Positions 15,686 through 23,726 are shown, counted from the stretch's first letter. The stretch: DNA of 35,723 bases from an uncultured Marvinbryantia sp. (GCA_947631355.1 CANRKY010000008.1:1-35723), one strand, 5' to 3'. The notes: a model not told the origin generated them from the sequence alone. Made by a program: numbers and translations.

Positions 15686-16318
15686 CTATACATTCAGTTC
15701 TTTAAATCGCACATTGATGTACGCCTCGATAGCCTCCACACAGCCATCAAACCCCAGCTTGCTGCTGTCCAGGCAGAGGTCGTAATTTCTGGCGTCGCTC
15801 CACTCGCGCCCTGTGTAGTAATGGTAGAAATCCCCCCGGAATTTATCGGTCTTCGCAATGAATTTCTCCAGATCCGCCGTGGTCATGGAATTGCGCAGCC
15901 TTGCCTGCTCCAGGCAGTAGTCCTTCGGCGCGTGCACAAACACGCTCACCACGTTCTTCCGGTCGGACAGCACGAAGTCCGCGCAGCGGCCCACAAACGC
16001 GCAGGGCCCTTTATCCGCCAGGTCGCGGATGATCTTTGCCTGATAATTAAACAAATTCTGCGGCGATGTAAATTCATCGCTGGATGGCGGGAGCAGCTCG
16101 CCCCGGTAAATTTTTTTTGAAATACCGAACAGGGAGCCGTTGGACAGTTTCTCGTCCACCTGCGCGAACAGCGTTTCATTGATGCCGCTCTCATCGGAAG
16201 CCATGCGCAGGATGTCCCGGCCATAGCAGGGTACTCCATTCTTTTTCGCATACATCTGCGCCACCGTCTTTCCGCCGCTGCCATATTGCCTTGCAATTGT
16301 TACAATCACGTTTTTCAT
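15686..16318 (-). CDS. Cytidylate kinase-like family protein
   Basis: This 210-aa protein opens with MKNVIVTIARQYGSGGK. The GSGGK loop (about 13-17) corresponds to the phosphate-binding loop of the cytidylate-kinase-like group, a Clostridia-rich family distinct from true Cmk. CAFVGRCADFVL and YYTGREWSDARNYDLCLDSS (about 170-190) fit that family, whose substrate is not firmly established; nucleoside or nucleotide phosphorylation is inferred. ATG at 16318 has GGAGG 6 nt upstream; a longer frame would precede the ribosome binding site. It is the first gene of a unit with deoB, which favours a pyrimidine-related role. A good promoter lies about 70 nt upstream. Confidence 0.8.
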   Translation of the reverse strand: MKNVIVTIARQYGSGGKTVAQMYAKKNGVPCYGRDILRMASDESGINETLFAQVDEKLSNGSLFGISKKIYRGELLPPSSDEFTSPQNLFNYQAKIIRDLADKGPCAFVGRCADFVLSDRKNVVSVFVHAPKDYCLEQARLRNSMTTADLEKFIAKTDKFRGDFYHYYTGREWSDARNYDLCLDSSKLGFDGCVEAIEAYINVRFKELNV

Positions 16319-16385
16319 AGTACCCCTCCTTTTTGCATTACCCGCAATCGATGCCGTCTTTGACCGCATCCGTACCTTTTTATTT

Positions 16386-16414
16386 ATTTTATCATTTCAC
16401 GCACAAAACCGCAA
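16386..16414 (-). promoter_or_regulatory. Sigma-A promoter of the kinase-deoB unit
   Basis: On the minus strand TTGCGG (16414-16409) and TAAAAT (16391-16386) are separated by exactly 17 nt. It is divergent from the toxin-like gene's promoter about 100 bp away, across a very AT-rich spacer. Confidence 0.7.
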
Positions 16415-16505
16415 GGAGAACTGCGAACGTCTTTCATCGTCTCTGTCTCTTTTTCTTTTATTATATAAAATTTTTATAAACACTTATTTTGATATCATAT
16501 TATAG

Positions 16506-16534
16506 TTGATTATTCTCTAAAAATATGATATAGT
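16506..16534 (+). promoter_or_regulatory. Promoter of the small membrane-protein mRNA
   Basis: TTGATT (16506-16511) and TATAGT (16529-16534) are 17 nt apart. Transcription would start near 16541, giving a leader of about 125 nt before the ATG at 16666. Confidence 0.65.
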
Positions 16535-16540
16535 TTAAGT

Positions 16541-16665
16541 TGCCATGGCGTGGAGGCGCCAGGCAATGCGGTAAAGGATGTGGCTGCTCGATGTTCCCCA
16601 TGCTGCCCTGTGGCAGATGGGCTTGGCCGGTGAAACGACAAAGACCGGGGAAAGGAGAGCTGCTT
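16541..16665 (+). promoter_or_regulatory. Structured 5' leader with an anti-Shine-Dalgarno element
   Basis: GCTC (16586-16589) and TTCCCC (16594-16599) can pair with GAGC (16657-16660) and GGGGAA (16647-16652). This bracketing encloses the AGGA of the ribosome binding site in the closed stem's internal loop. Between the arms lies a CCAT-CTGCC/GGCAG-ATGG hairpin (about 16598-16620) and a CCGGT/ACCGG pairing. Such long leaders that block ribosome access are a feature of type I toxin mRNAs. The fold was drawn by eye. Confidence 0.5.
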
Positions 16666-16866
16666 ATGGAAAAAGATTTATTTTTACTGGTACTCGCATT
16701 GATCATCAGTGCGGTGTTCGAGATAAATCTGCTTCTGGTCATTGCGGTGGTGGATACTGCAGACAGGCTCATTCGCCTTATAGCGTATTCATACATATCG
16801 ATGCAAAGAAGACGAAAAAGAAAAAGCCCATCCAGCTCGGCAAAGCGGGATGGGCGGCTGCGGTAA
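16666..16866 (+). CDS. Small hydrophobic protein with basic tail, candidate type I toxin
   Basis: This 66-aa protein was not recognised from any named family. It starts MEKDLFLLVLALII and has one hydrophobic segment (about 5-29, interrupted by FEIN). It ends in a strongly basic tail (QRRRKRKSPSSS, RDGRLR). AGGAG stands 8 nt before the ATG. It has its own promoter, a long leader and a 3' hairpin. A convergent antisense RNA covers its last codons and 3' UTR. Fst, TxpA and BsrG-type toxins share this plan: one membrane span, charged tail, and an antisense RNA overlapping the 3' end. The length is slightly above the usual 30-60 aa. The sequence does not match the TxpA/Hol_Tox pattern I know, so toxicity is inferred from layout only. 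The stop codon lies in the loop of a CTGCG/CGCAG hairpin (16858-16871). Confidence 0.6.
   Translation: MEKDLFLLVLALIISAVFEINLLLVIAVVDTADRLIRLIAYSYISMQRRRKRKSPSSSAKRDGRLR
16812..16855 (-). terminator. Rho-independent terminator of the antisense RNA
   Basis: GCCCATCC (minus strand, 16855-16848) pairs with GGATGGGC (16833-16826) and is followed by TTTTTCTTTTT. On the plus strand the same hairpin is inside the small gene's coding region and is not followed by U's. It may also end read-through from livF, which has no other visible terminator. Confidence 0.8.
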
Positions 16867-16936
16867 CGCAGCTTAACAAACCCTATTAAAGAGCAGCCGC
16901 ATCGGCTTTGAACCGGATGTCTGGCGCTTCTTTATA
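16815..16936 (-). ncRNA. Candidate antisense RNA (type I antitoxin-like)
   Basis: A near-consensus minus-strand promoter (TATAAT at 16947-16942) should start an RNA near 16936. It would end in the U-run near 16815, for about 120 nt. It is fully complementary to the last ~15 codons and the 3' UTR of the small membrane-protein mRNA, including that mRNA's terminator hairpin. Complementary stem-loops exist around 16858-16871. The ends are inferred from promoter and terminator positions, not measured. Confidence 0.6.
16888..16935 (+). terminator. 3' hairpin / terminator of the small membrane-protein mRNA
   Basis: AAAGAGCAGCCGCATCGG (from 16888) pairs imperfectly with CCGGATG...GGCGCTTCTTT (to about 16933) around a short CTTTGAA loop, then TTTATAATG. 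The stem is long but bulged and the U-run is poor, so termination efficiency is uncertain. Confidence 0.5.
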
Positions 16937-16941
16937 ATGAT

Positions 16942-16971
16942 ATTATAATACACAGGACGGGTTGATGTCAA
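16942..16971 (-). promoter_or_regulatory. Near-consensus promoter driving the antisense RNA
   Basis: Perfect TTGACA (16971-16966) and perfect TATAAT (16947-16942) are 18 nt apart on the minus strand. It points away from livF and into the 3' end of the small membrane-protein gene, where no minus-strand gene exists. It is among the strongest promoters in the window. Confidence 0.75.
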
Positions 16972-17007
16972 CGTTTTTATTCCCATCCCAGAGTTTATGT
17001 TTACGAT

Positions 17008-17718
17008 TTACTCTCCCAGGTACGCCTTCTTGATGGAATCATCGTTCAGCAGGTCTTTCGCATCGCCGTCCAGCACGATCTTGCCGGTCTCCAGCACATA
17101 CGCGCGATTCGCGATGGACAGCGCTTTTTTCGCGTTCTGCTCCACCAGCAGAACCGTGGTCCCGCCGGCGCTCACGCTCTGGATGATATCAAAGATCTCG
17201 TTCACCAGGATCGGTGACAGCCCCATGGAGGGCTCGTCCATCAGAATAATGCGGGGTTTGGACATCAGCGCCCGCCCCATGGCCAGCATCTGCTGCTCGC
17301 CGCCGGACAGTGTGCCCGCCACCTGGTTTTTCCGCTCCTCCAGGCGTGGGAAACGCTTGTACACCGCCCGCAGGCTCTCCTCGATCTCGTTTTTATCTGT
17401 GCGGGTAAAGGCCCCCATCATCAGATTCTGGTACACGGTGAGCTGCGCGAACACCCGGCGCCCCTCCGGCACATGGGCCATGCCCAGGGATACGATCTTG
17501 TGGGCGGGGATTTTGGTGATGTCTTTCCCCTCAAAGATCACGCTGCCTTTTTTGGGGCTCAACAGCCCGGTGATGGTGTGGAGGATCGTGGTCTTCCCGG
17601 CGCCGTTTGCGCCGACCAGCGCAATGACCTCGCCCTCGTTCACCTGGAAAGAAATTCCCTTGATCGCCTGGATCATGCCGTAATACACTTCCAGGTCTTT
17701 CACTTCAAGCATTGCCAT
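17008..17718 (-). CDS. livF: Branched-chain amino acid ABC transporter ATP-binding protein LivF
   Basis: This 236-aa ATPase has Walker A GANGAGKTT (about 35-43), Q-loop region, signature LSGGEQQMLAMGRAL (about 140-154), Walker B IILMDEPSMGLSP (about 159-171) and H-loop-equivalent LLVEQNA, all typical of LivF. It pairs with LivG to power import through LivHM at the inner face of the membrane. The ATG has AGGAGGGG 6 nt upstream and follows livG by 12 nt. It is the last gene of livKHMGF. No own terminator is visible in the 140 nt after its stop; the antisense RNA terminator at 16812-16855 could serve. Confidence 0.93.
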   Translation of the reverse strand: MAMLEVKDLEVYYGMIQAIKGISFQVNEGEVIALVGANGAGKTTILHTITGLLSPKKGSVIFEGKDITKIPAHKIVSLGMAHVPEGRRVFAQLTVYQNLMMGAFTRTDKNEIEESLRAVYKRFPRLEERKNQVAGTLSGGEQQMLAMGRALMSKPRIILMDEPSMGLSPILVNEIFDIIQSVSAGGTTVLLVEQNAKKALSIANRAYVLETGKIVLDGDAKDLLNDDSIKKAYLGE

Positions 17719-17730
17719 CTCTTTCCCCTC

Positions 17731-18492
17731 CTATTCTCCCAGGTACGCGGTAATCACCTGCGGATCCTTCAGAACATCGGCGGTGGCGCCCTGGCAGAGC
17801 ACCTCTCCGAAGTTCAGCACCGTCAGTTTCTCGCAGATGCCGCCCACCAGCTTCATGTCATGCTCGATCAGAAGGATCGTCATGTCGAATCGGTCGCGCA
17901 CAAAATGGATGGTCTCCATCAGCTCCGCCGTCTCGTGCGGGTTCATGCCCGCCGCGGGCTCGTCCAGGAGCAGCAGCTTCGGATTTGTGGCCAGCGCTCT
18001 GGCGATCTCCAGCTTCCGCTGTTTGCCGTAGGGCAGGTTCGAGGCAAGGTAATCCGCCTCGCCGTCCAGATCGAACACCTGCAGAAGCTCCATGGCGCGC
18101 TCGTCCATCTCTTTTTCCACTTTCCAGTAGGAAGGCAGGCGGAAAATACCCGCTACCGTGGAATATTTGTAATCGTTGTGCAGGCCGGCCTTCACGTTGT
18201 CCAGCACAGACATATCCTTAAAAAGACGGATATTCTGAAACGTTCTGGCTATGCCGTGCTTGTTGATCTCTATGGTGGGCTTGCCCGTGATGTCCTCCCC
18301 GTCCAGCTTCACAATGCCCTCGCTGGGTTTGTACACGCCGGTGAGCAGATTGAACACCGTGGTCTTCCCGGCACCGTTCGGCCCGATCAGCCCGTAGAGT
18401 TCGCCCTTTTGAATGGTCATCTCAAACGCATTTACGGCCCGCAGACCGCCAAAGGAAATTCCCAGATTTTTTACTTCCAGCATCGGTGCCAT
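17731..18492 (-). CDS. livG: Branched-chain amino acid ABC transporter ATP-binding protein LivG
   Basis: This 253-aa ATPase has Walker [10 protein letters not shown], the LivG-style signature [15 protein letters not shown], Walker [14 protein letters not shown] and LLIEHDMK as the H-loop. [13 protein letters not shown] and RTFQNIRLF are family hallmarks. I took ATG at 18492 ([11 protein letters not shown]), which overlaps the livM stop by one base (TAATG) and has GGAGG 7 nt upstream. A longer frame would intrude into livM without similarity. It forms the ATPase pair with LivF. Confidence 0.93.
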   Translation of the reverse strand: MAPMLEVKNLGISFGGLRAVNAFEMTIQKGELYGLIGPNGAGKTTVFNLLTGVYKPSEGIVKLDGEDITGKPTIEINKHGIARTFQNIRLFKDMSVLDNVKAGLHNDYKYSTVAGIFRLPSYWKVEKEMDERAMELLQVFDLDGEADYLASNLPYGKQRKLEIARALATNPKLLLLDEPAAGMNPHETAELMETIHFVRDRFDMTILLIEHDMKLVGGICEKLTVLNFGEVLCQGATADVLKDPQVITAYLGE

Positions 18493-19547
18493 TATTCGCC
18501 CTCCTTCGCAGATTTTTTGAAGAAGCGCCCCAGATAGCGTTCCCGCCACTCCAGTGCCTTCGGCGCCCAGTTAAAGAGCATCATCACGATCAGCACAATG
18601 GCGTAGATCAGCATACGGTAATCCGCCAGGCCGCGCAGAAGTTCCGGCAGCGCCGTGAGGATCACCGCCGCGATCACCGAGCCGCGGATATTTCCAATGC
18701 CGCCCAGCACCACAAATACCAGCACCAGGATGGATGTGTTAAAGTTGAACTTCGACGCCTGCAGTGTGGCCAGGTTGTGGGAATACAGCGCGCCCGCCAT
18801 ACCCGCCAGCGCCGCTGAGATGGTGAACGCCATCAGCTTGTACTTTGTGATATTGATGCCGATGGAGCTTGCCGCGATCCGGTTGTCGCGGATCGCCTTG
18901 ATGGCGCGCCCATCGCGGGAATTGATCAGATTCAGTGCAATAAACAAGGTGATCAGGATCAGGATAAATCCCACCACAAAGCTGGAGTCTTTCGGGATAC
19001 CCGTGATCCCCTGCGGGCCGCTGAGCAGCATCTCGCCGTCCGCCTCCATGCCCAGGGAAAATTTATCCTTCATGGAAATGTGGATCCCGTTTATATCTCT
19101 GCCCACATAAAATACATTGATCACGTTCTTGATGATCTCGCCGAACGCCAGCGTGACAATAGCCAGGTAATCGCCTTTTAAGCGGAGAACCGGGATGCCG
19201 ATCAAAATGCCCAGCACCGCCGCCACAACAGCGCCGATCAGGATCGCCAGCGCAAACCGCACGCCGGATACCGTGAGGGTGTTCTGCAGACATTTGGTGA
19301 AAAACGCACTGGCGAACGCGCCCACGCACATAAAACCCGCGTGCCCCAGGCTCAGCTCGCCGGAGATGCCCACCACCAGATTCAGGGAAACAGCCAGGAT
19401 CACATACACACAGATGGGCACCAGAAGCCCTTCAAACAGGCTGGAGATATGCCCCGCGCTGCGCAGGATCTGCATGATGACAAACGCCGCGATCACCATG
19501 GCATAGGTTATGATATTGCTCCGAAAGTTCTTTTTCTTACTTTTCAT
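18492..19547 (-). CDS. livM: Branched-chain amino acid ABC transporter permease LivM
   Basis: This 351-aa integral membrane protein has about nine hydrophobic segments. The LSLNLVVGISGELSLGHAGF block (about 55-75) and the cytoplasmic SRDGRAIKAIRDNRIAASSIGI loop (EAA-like coupling region) identify LivM. It forms the translocation pore with LivH. ATG at 19547 has AGGTGA 5 nt upstream. A GTG at 19556, 9 nt after AGGAG and next to the livH stop, is a reasonable alternative adding three residues. The basic N-terminus (MKSKKKNFRSN) precedes the first span. Confidence 0.9.
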   Translation of the reverse strand: MKSKKKNFRSNIITYAMVIAAFVIMQILRSAGHISSLFEGLLVPICVYVILAVSLNLVVGISGELSLGHAGFMCVGAFASAFFTKCLQNTLTVSGVRFALAILIGAVVAAVLGILIGIPVLRLKGDYLAIVTLAFGEIIKNVINVFYVGRDINGIHISMKDKFSLGMEADGEMLLSGPQGITGIPKDSSFVVGFILILITLFIALNLINSRDGRAIKAIRDNRIAASSIGINITKYKLMAFTISAALAGMAGALYSHNLATLQASKFNFNTSILVLVFVVLGGIGNIRGSVIAAVILTALPELLRGLADYRMLIYAIVLIVMMLFNWAPKALEWRERYLGRFFKKSAKEGE

Positions 19548-19556
19548 CCCCGTCAC

Positions 19557-20441
19557 CTACACTTTCTCCTGGATCGGCTTGCCCAGCAGTCCGGTGGGCT
19601 TCACGAGCAGCACCACGATCAGCACGGCAAACACAATGGCGTCCGCCAGCTGGGAGGAGATGTACGCTTTCGCCAGGATCTCGATCACGCCCAGCAGGAT
19701 ACCGCCCAGCATGGCCCCCGGAATGGAGCCGATGCCGCCGAACACCGCCGCCACAAACGCCTTGATGCCCGGCATGGAGCCGGTGTACGGCGAGAGGGAC
19801 GGATAAGACGAACACAGCAGCACACCGGCCACGGCGGCAAGGCCGGAACCGATAGCGAAAGTCAGCGCGATAGTCTTGTTGACATTGATCCCCATCAGCT
19901 GCGCCGCGCCTTTATCCTCGGACACGGCCTGCATGGCCTGCCCGGTCTTTGTTTTATTGATGAACGTGGTCAGCACCACCATGATGATAATACAGCTTGT
20001 GATCGTAACAATGGTCTCCGCCGTGATCGTGAGGGCGCCGCCCGCCAGCTTCAGATCCGGCAGCGGAACCACCGACTGGAAGCTTTTCGGGTTGGAGCCG
20101 AAGATCAGAAGAACCATGTTCTGCAGGAAATAGCTCACCCCGATGGCTGTGATCAGCACGGCCAGAGGGGACGCCGCCCCGCGCAGGGGACGGTATGCCA
20201 CCGCCTCGATGGTGATACCCAGCACTGTACATACCACAATTGCCACCAGCACTCCCACCAGGGGATTTGCGTTCAGACTCAGCATCATTGTCAGGGCCGC
20301 GTAGCCGCCCACCATGATGACATCCCCGTGGGCAAAATTCAGCATCTTGGCGATACCGTAAACCATGGTATACCCCAGTGCGATTATGGCATATACACTG
20401 CCGAGACTGATGCCATTGATCAGATAAGATAAGAAACTCAT
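19557..20441 (-). CDS. livH: Branched-chain amino acid ABC transporter permease LivH
   Basis: This 294-aa polytopic membrane protein begins with GISLGSVYAIIALGYTMVYG and MLNFAHGDVIMVGGY, the diagnostic LivH motifs. The coupling loop appears as KTGQAMQAVSEDKGAAQLMGI, and GGIGSIPGAMLGG occurs near the C-terminus. The ATG has GAGGTGG 4-7 nt upstream. It begins 106 nt after livK, past a strong hairpin that probably lowers expression of the membrane and ATPase genes relative to the binding protein. livM follows almost without a gap. Confidence 0.93.
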   Translation of the reverse strand: MSFLSYLINGISLGSVYAIIALGYTMVYGIAKMLNFAHGDVIMVGGYAALTMMLSLNANPLVGVLVAIVVCTVLGITIEAVAYRPLRGAASPLAVLITAIGVSYFLQNMVLLIFGSNPKSFQSVVPLPDLKLAGGALTITAETIVTITSCIIIMVVLTTFINKTKTGQAMQAVSEDKGAAQLMGINVNKTIALTFAIGSGLAAVAGVLLCSSYPSLSPYTGSMPGIKAFVAAVFGGIGSIPGAMLGGILLGVIEILAKAYISSQLADAIVFAVLIVVLLVKPTGLLGKPIQEKV

Positions 20442-20459
20442 AGGCCACCTCTATATTTC

Positions 20460-20491
20460 AAAACAGGGGGTTGCTTTTGCAACCCCCTGTC
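20460..20491 (-). terminator. Attenuating terminator between livK and livH
   Basis: A perfect 12-bp stem, ACAGGGGGTTGC with GCAACCCCCTGT (20464-20475 and 20480-20491) around a 4-nt loop, is followed on the minus strand by TTTTGAAA. It sits 57 nt after the livK stop. Partial termination here is a common way to make binding protein exceed permease. Confidence 0.8.
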
Positions 20492-20547
20492 GGGTCAACT
20501 GTAGGAAAATGTGATCGCAGGTCGCGATACCATTGATCACTGCGCAA

Positions 20548-21696
20548 TTACATAAACTCGTATGCGCCGTTTACGATCTTCACAGCGATGGGAGCTTTGA
20601 TCGGCTCGCCGTCTGCGCCCCATGTGATCTGTGTACCTGTGATGCCATCATAGGTGATCTCCTGCATAGCAGCTTTCAGTGCATCGCAGATCGCGCTCGC
20701 GTCCATATCCGTTGTCGCGCCGGCCTGCTCCAGAGCAGCTTTCAGGATGTAGATGCCATCGTATGCGTCTGCCGCGAACTGGTTCGGAACCTCACCGTAC
20801 AGATCCTGATATTTTGTTACGAAGCTCTGGGTCTTCTCGTCCTCAGCGCTTGCGCTGAACGGTGTGAGCAGCATTACGCCCTCTGCCAGAGAGGTGTCGA
20901 AGCCTTCCACGGAAAGGATGCCGTCCATGCCGTCCACGCCGAACCACAGCGGAGCGAAGTCCATATCTGCTGCCTGCTGGAATACCAGAGCGGCCTCGTT
21001 ATAGTAGAACGGAAGATATACCAGCTCTGCGCCGGAATCTTTTGCTTTCTGCAGCTGTACGGAGAAGTCTGTCTTGCTGTCCGCCGTAAAGGACTCGGAA
21101 GCAACGATCTCAAACGGCTGATTTGCAGCTTCCGTCTGGAACGCATCATAGATACCGGAAGAATATACATCGGAGCTGTCGTAGATCACGGCTACCTTTG
21201 TGGCCAGGCCGTTCTCACCGATGAACTTTGCGGACTCTGTGCCCTGTGCCGGGTCAGAGAAGCATACGCGGAACGCGTTGTCGCCGGAGATACACTCTAC
21301 GGCTGTACCTGACGGTGTGAGCAGGAACATATTGTCGTTCACAGCTTCCGCCTCTACTGCGATACACGGAGCGGATGTTACGGAACCCAGAAGCATCTGC
21401 ATGCCCCAGTCTTTCAGGGTGTTGTAAGCGTTTACAGATTTCTCTGCGTCATGCTCGTCATCCTGCGGGTTGAACTCCAGCTGCGCGCCGTTTACGCCGC
21501 CGGCCTCGTTGATCTCATCCACTGCGATCTGCGCGCCGTTCATAACCGCGGAACCATATGCAGCTGCCGCGCCGGTTACCGGGCCGATGCCGCCGATCTT
21601 AAACGTGCCTTCTTCCGCCGCTGCCGGAACTGCCACAGCACTTGCAACCATAGCTGCCGCTACAACAGCGCCGATCACTTTGTTAAACTTTTTCAT
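20548..21696 (-). CDS. livK: Branched-chain amino acid-type ABC transporter substrate-binding protein LivK
   Basis: This 382-aa periplasmic-binding-protein type I fold has KIGGIGPVTGAAAAYG, NGAQIAVDEINEAGGVNG and DDEHDAEKSVNAYNTL near the N-terminus, as in LivJ/LivK. It captures substrate outside the cell for LivHMGF. Leu/Ile/Val is the default guess, but related proteins bind amides, urea or aromatic acids. The signal peptide is about residues 1-27, with a KK start and a hydrophobic core ending AVPAAA-EE. There is no lipobox cysteine, which is odd for a Gram-positive solute-binding protein. ATG at 21696 has GGAGG about 8 nt upstream. It is first and probably most expressed in the operon, behind a strong promoter. 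Confidence 0.9.
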   Translation of the reverse strand: MKKFNKVIGAVVAAAMVASAVAVPAAAEEGTFKIGGIGPVTGAAAAYGSAVMNGAQIAVDEINEAGGVNGAQLEFNPQDDEHDAEKSVNAYNTLKDWGMQMLLGSVTSAPCIAVEAEAVNDNMFLLTPSGTAVECISGDNAFRVCFSDPAQGTESAKFIGENGLATKVAVIYDSSDVYSSGIYDAFQTEAANQPFEIVASESFTADSKTDFSVQLQKAKDSGAELVYLPFYYNEAALVFQQAADMDFAPLWFGVDGMDGILSVEGFDTSLAEGVMLLTPFSASAEDEKTQSFVTKYQDLYGEVPNQFAADAYDGIYILKAALEQAGATTDMDASAICDALKAAMQEITYDGITGTQITWGADGEPIKAPIAVKIVNGAYEFM

Positions 21697-21795
21697 AATC
21701 TTGTCCTCCTCTTTTTGAATAATAATTTTTAAATGGCGCGCGGCCATGGCCCTTTTGCGTTTTGCCCCGGCCAGGCACCAAATAAATTTGAAATA

Positions 21796-21825
21796 AATAT
21801 AAACCGTATTGATTCCCTTTGTCAA
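21796..21825 (-). promoter_or_regulatory. Promoter of livKHMGF
   Basis: Perfect TTGACA (21825-21820) and TATATT (21801-21796) are 18 nt apart on the minus strand, giving a leader of about 95 nt. The leader holds a GGCCATGGCC palindrome near 21742-21751. No amino-acid-sensing leader peptide or T-box was recognised. Confidence 0.75.
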
Positions 21826-21899
21826 TGGTAAATTTCATGTGTTTTCCATACTCCAGGCGCAAAATTCACGGCTCTGCCCTCAAAGTTTACAGGCTTTGT

Positions 21900-23339
21900 T
21901 TAATAGGCTTTGCCCCAGTACACCATTTTCTGCGCCGGTTTGCCGCAGTACACGCAGGTTTCCCCTATTTTCTCCTGGGTAAAGGGGATGCAGCGGGAAG
22001 TGACGCCCGCTTCTTCTTTCAAGGCGTCCTCGCACTCCTGGCAGCCGCACCACATGGCCCGGATAAAGCCCGGCTTGTTGTCCGCGATGTCCTTCAGCTC
22101 CTCAAAGCTGTGAGCCGTGTAGGTGTGCGCGTCGCGGTGCGCTCTGGCCCGCTCCAGCATTTCCTTCTGCATGGCATCCAGCACCTGGGACACCTTCGCC
22201 GGCAGTTCCTCAATGGGCGTGAAGATTTTTTCCCTGGTGTCGCGGCGCACGATCACGGCCTGTCCCGCCTCGATGTCCTTCGGCCCCAGCTCGATGCGCA
22301 CCGGTATGCCGCGCATCTCCTGCTCGGAAAATTTCCAACCCGGGCTCTTGTCTGTGTCGTTCAGCTTCACGCGCAGGCCCGCTTTCGCCAGCGCCTCTCT
22401 CACCTCGTTCGCCTTGTCCAGCACCCCGTCCTTCTGCATCTGGATGGGGATGACCATCACCTGCACCGGCGCGATAAAGGGCGGCAGTACCAGCCCGCTG
22501 TTGTCGCCGTGCACCATGATGATGGCGCCGATGATGCGGGTGCTCAGACCCCAGGACGTCTGGTGCACATATTTTAAGGCATTGTCTTTATCGGTAAACT
22601 GGATCCCGAAAGCCTTTGCGAAGCCGTCTCCAAAGTTGTGGCTGGTGCCGGACTGCAGGGCCTTGCCGTCGTGCATCAGAGACTCGATGGTGTAGGTGGC
22701 CTCCGCCCCCGCAAATTTTTCTTTATCCGTCTTTCTTCCTTTTATGACCGGGATCGCCAGCACTTCCTCGCAGAAATCCGCGTACACGTTCAGCATCTGA
22801 ATGGTGCGCTCCTCGGCCTCCTCTGCCGTGGCGTGGGCCGTGTGCCCCTCCTGCCACAGAAATTCGCGGGAACGCAAAAACGGGCGCGTGGTCTTTTCCC
22901 AGCGCACCACGGAGCACCACTGGTTGTAAACCTTCGGCAGGTCGCGGTAAGAATGTACATCATTCGCGTAGAAATCGCAGAAAAGCGTCTCCGATGTGGG
23001 GCGCACGCATATCCGCTCCTGCAGGGGCTCCAACCCGCCCATAGTCACCCAGGCCACCTCCGGCGCAAAGCCTTCCACGTGGTCTTTCTCTTTCTGGAGC
23101 AGGCTCTCCGGGATGAACATGGGCAGATACACATTCTCCACCCCTGTCTCCTTAAAGCGCCGGTCCAGCTCATGCTGTATATTTTCCCAGATGGCATATC
23201 CGGCCGGCTTGATGACCATGCAGCCTTTTACACTGGTATAGTCGATCAGCTCTGCCTTCTTTACCACATCGGTGTACCACTGCGCGAAATCCTCCTCCAT
23301 GGAGGTGATCGCTTCCACTAGCTTCTTGTCTTTCGCCAT
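21900..23339 (-). CDS. proS: Prolyl-tRNA synthetase, archaeal/eukaryote-like short type
   Basis: This 479-aa class II synthetase charges tRNA-Pro. [20 protein letters not shown] with [12 protein letters not shown] is the motif 1 region; [18 protein letters not shown] is motif 2; [13 protein letters not shown] leads into the anticodon-binding domain. The C-terminal zinc-binding domain shows CGCQEC, SRC and CVYC. The chain ends in an aromatic Tyr (WGKAY), as in the eukaryote/archaeal-type group. The 570-aa bacterial type with an inserted editing domain is not what is present, so Ala-tRNA-Pro correction must rely on another protein. The start has GAGGAGTGA. It appears monocistronic with its own promoter. 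No T-box is visible in the roughly 80-nt leader. Confidence 0.95.
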   Translation of the reverse strand: MAKDKKLVEAITSMEEDFAQWYTDVVKKAELIDYTSVKGCMVIKPAGYAIWENIQHELDRRFKETGVENVYLPMFIPESLLQKEKDHVEGFAPEVAWVTMGGLEPLQERICVRPTSETLFCDFYANDVHSYRDLPKVYNQWCSVVRWEKTTRPFLRSREFLWQEGHTAHATAEEAEERTIQMLNVYADFCEEVLAIPVIKGRKTDKEKFAGAEATYTIESLMHDGKALQSGTSHNFGDGFAKAFGIQFTDKDNALKYVHQTSWGLSTRIIGAIIMVHGDNSGLVLPPFIAPVQVMVIPIQMQKDGVLDKANEVREALAKAGLRVKLNDTDKSPGWKFSEQEMRGIPVRIELGPKDIEAGQAVIVRRDTREKIFTPIEELPAKVSQVLDAMQKEMLERARAHRDAHTYTAHSFEELKDIADNKPGFIRAMWCGCQECEDALKEEAGVTSRCIPFTQEKIGETCVYCGKPAQKMVYWGKAY

Positions 23340-23427
23340 ATTCTCACTCCTCGAAATTCATTCCGGCTGCCGCCCGGCAAAGCGCCTTTTGCGCCCTTTT
23401 TTACTCACGGCGGAGCATTTCTTTACC

Positions 23428-23456
23428 ATTCTAGTGCATTTTTTTTAATTTTTCAA
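23428..23456 (-). promoter_or_regulatory. Promoter of proS
   Basis: TTGAAA (23456-23451) and TAGAAT (23433-23428) are 17 nt apart on the minus strand. The leader then carries a small GCGC hairpin around 23382-23397. Confidence 0.65.
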
Positions 23457-23559
23457 CCTATTATTTCTTTCTCCGCCCGAAAGAGAAAAACATCCCGGCC
23501 GCCCTTCCCGGACCGATCCGCCCGGCATCCTGCCCCATACTGTGCAATCCGCTATATCT

Positions 23560-23569
23560 AAAACGTTTT
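23560..23569. promoter_or_regulatory. LacI/CcpA-like palindrome upstream of the cellobiose phosphorylase gene
   Basis: The perfect palindrome AAAACGTTTT has the central CG typical of LacI-family operators and lies about 110 bp upstream of the -35. The rest of the 220-bp stretch between the two divergent promoters (23457-23679) holds no gene I can support. Confidence 0.25.
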
Positions 23570-23679
23570 CGCACTTTGCATTTATAAAAAATCCCGTACC
23601 GGAGCACCCGCTTTTTTATCAATTTCACAGATTCTTTCCGGATTCCCCCACAAATTTTTCCTTCTTTGCGCATTTCCGG

Positions 23680-23708
23680 TTGATTTTCCCACAGATTTAT
23701 ACTATACT
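23680..23708 (+). promoter_or_regulatory. Promoter of the cellobiose phosphorylase gene
   Basis: TTGATT (23680-23685) and TATACT (23703-23708) are 17 nt apart. The leader is about 75 nt. Confidence 0.7.
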
Positions 23709-23726
23709 GTAGGCAGCATGAAAAAT

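Noticed and set aside
16541..16665. A known riboswitch class in the leader of the small membrane-protein gene
   Set aside because: I compared it by eye with cyclic di-GMP and similar leaders and found no consensus core. The anti-Shine-Dalgarno pairing explains the visible structure.
23340..23460. A T-box or other tRNA-sensing leader for proS
   Set aside because: The leader between promoter and start is only about 80 nt, too short, and no T-box sequence was seen.
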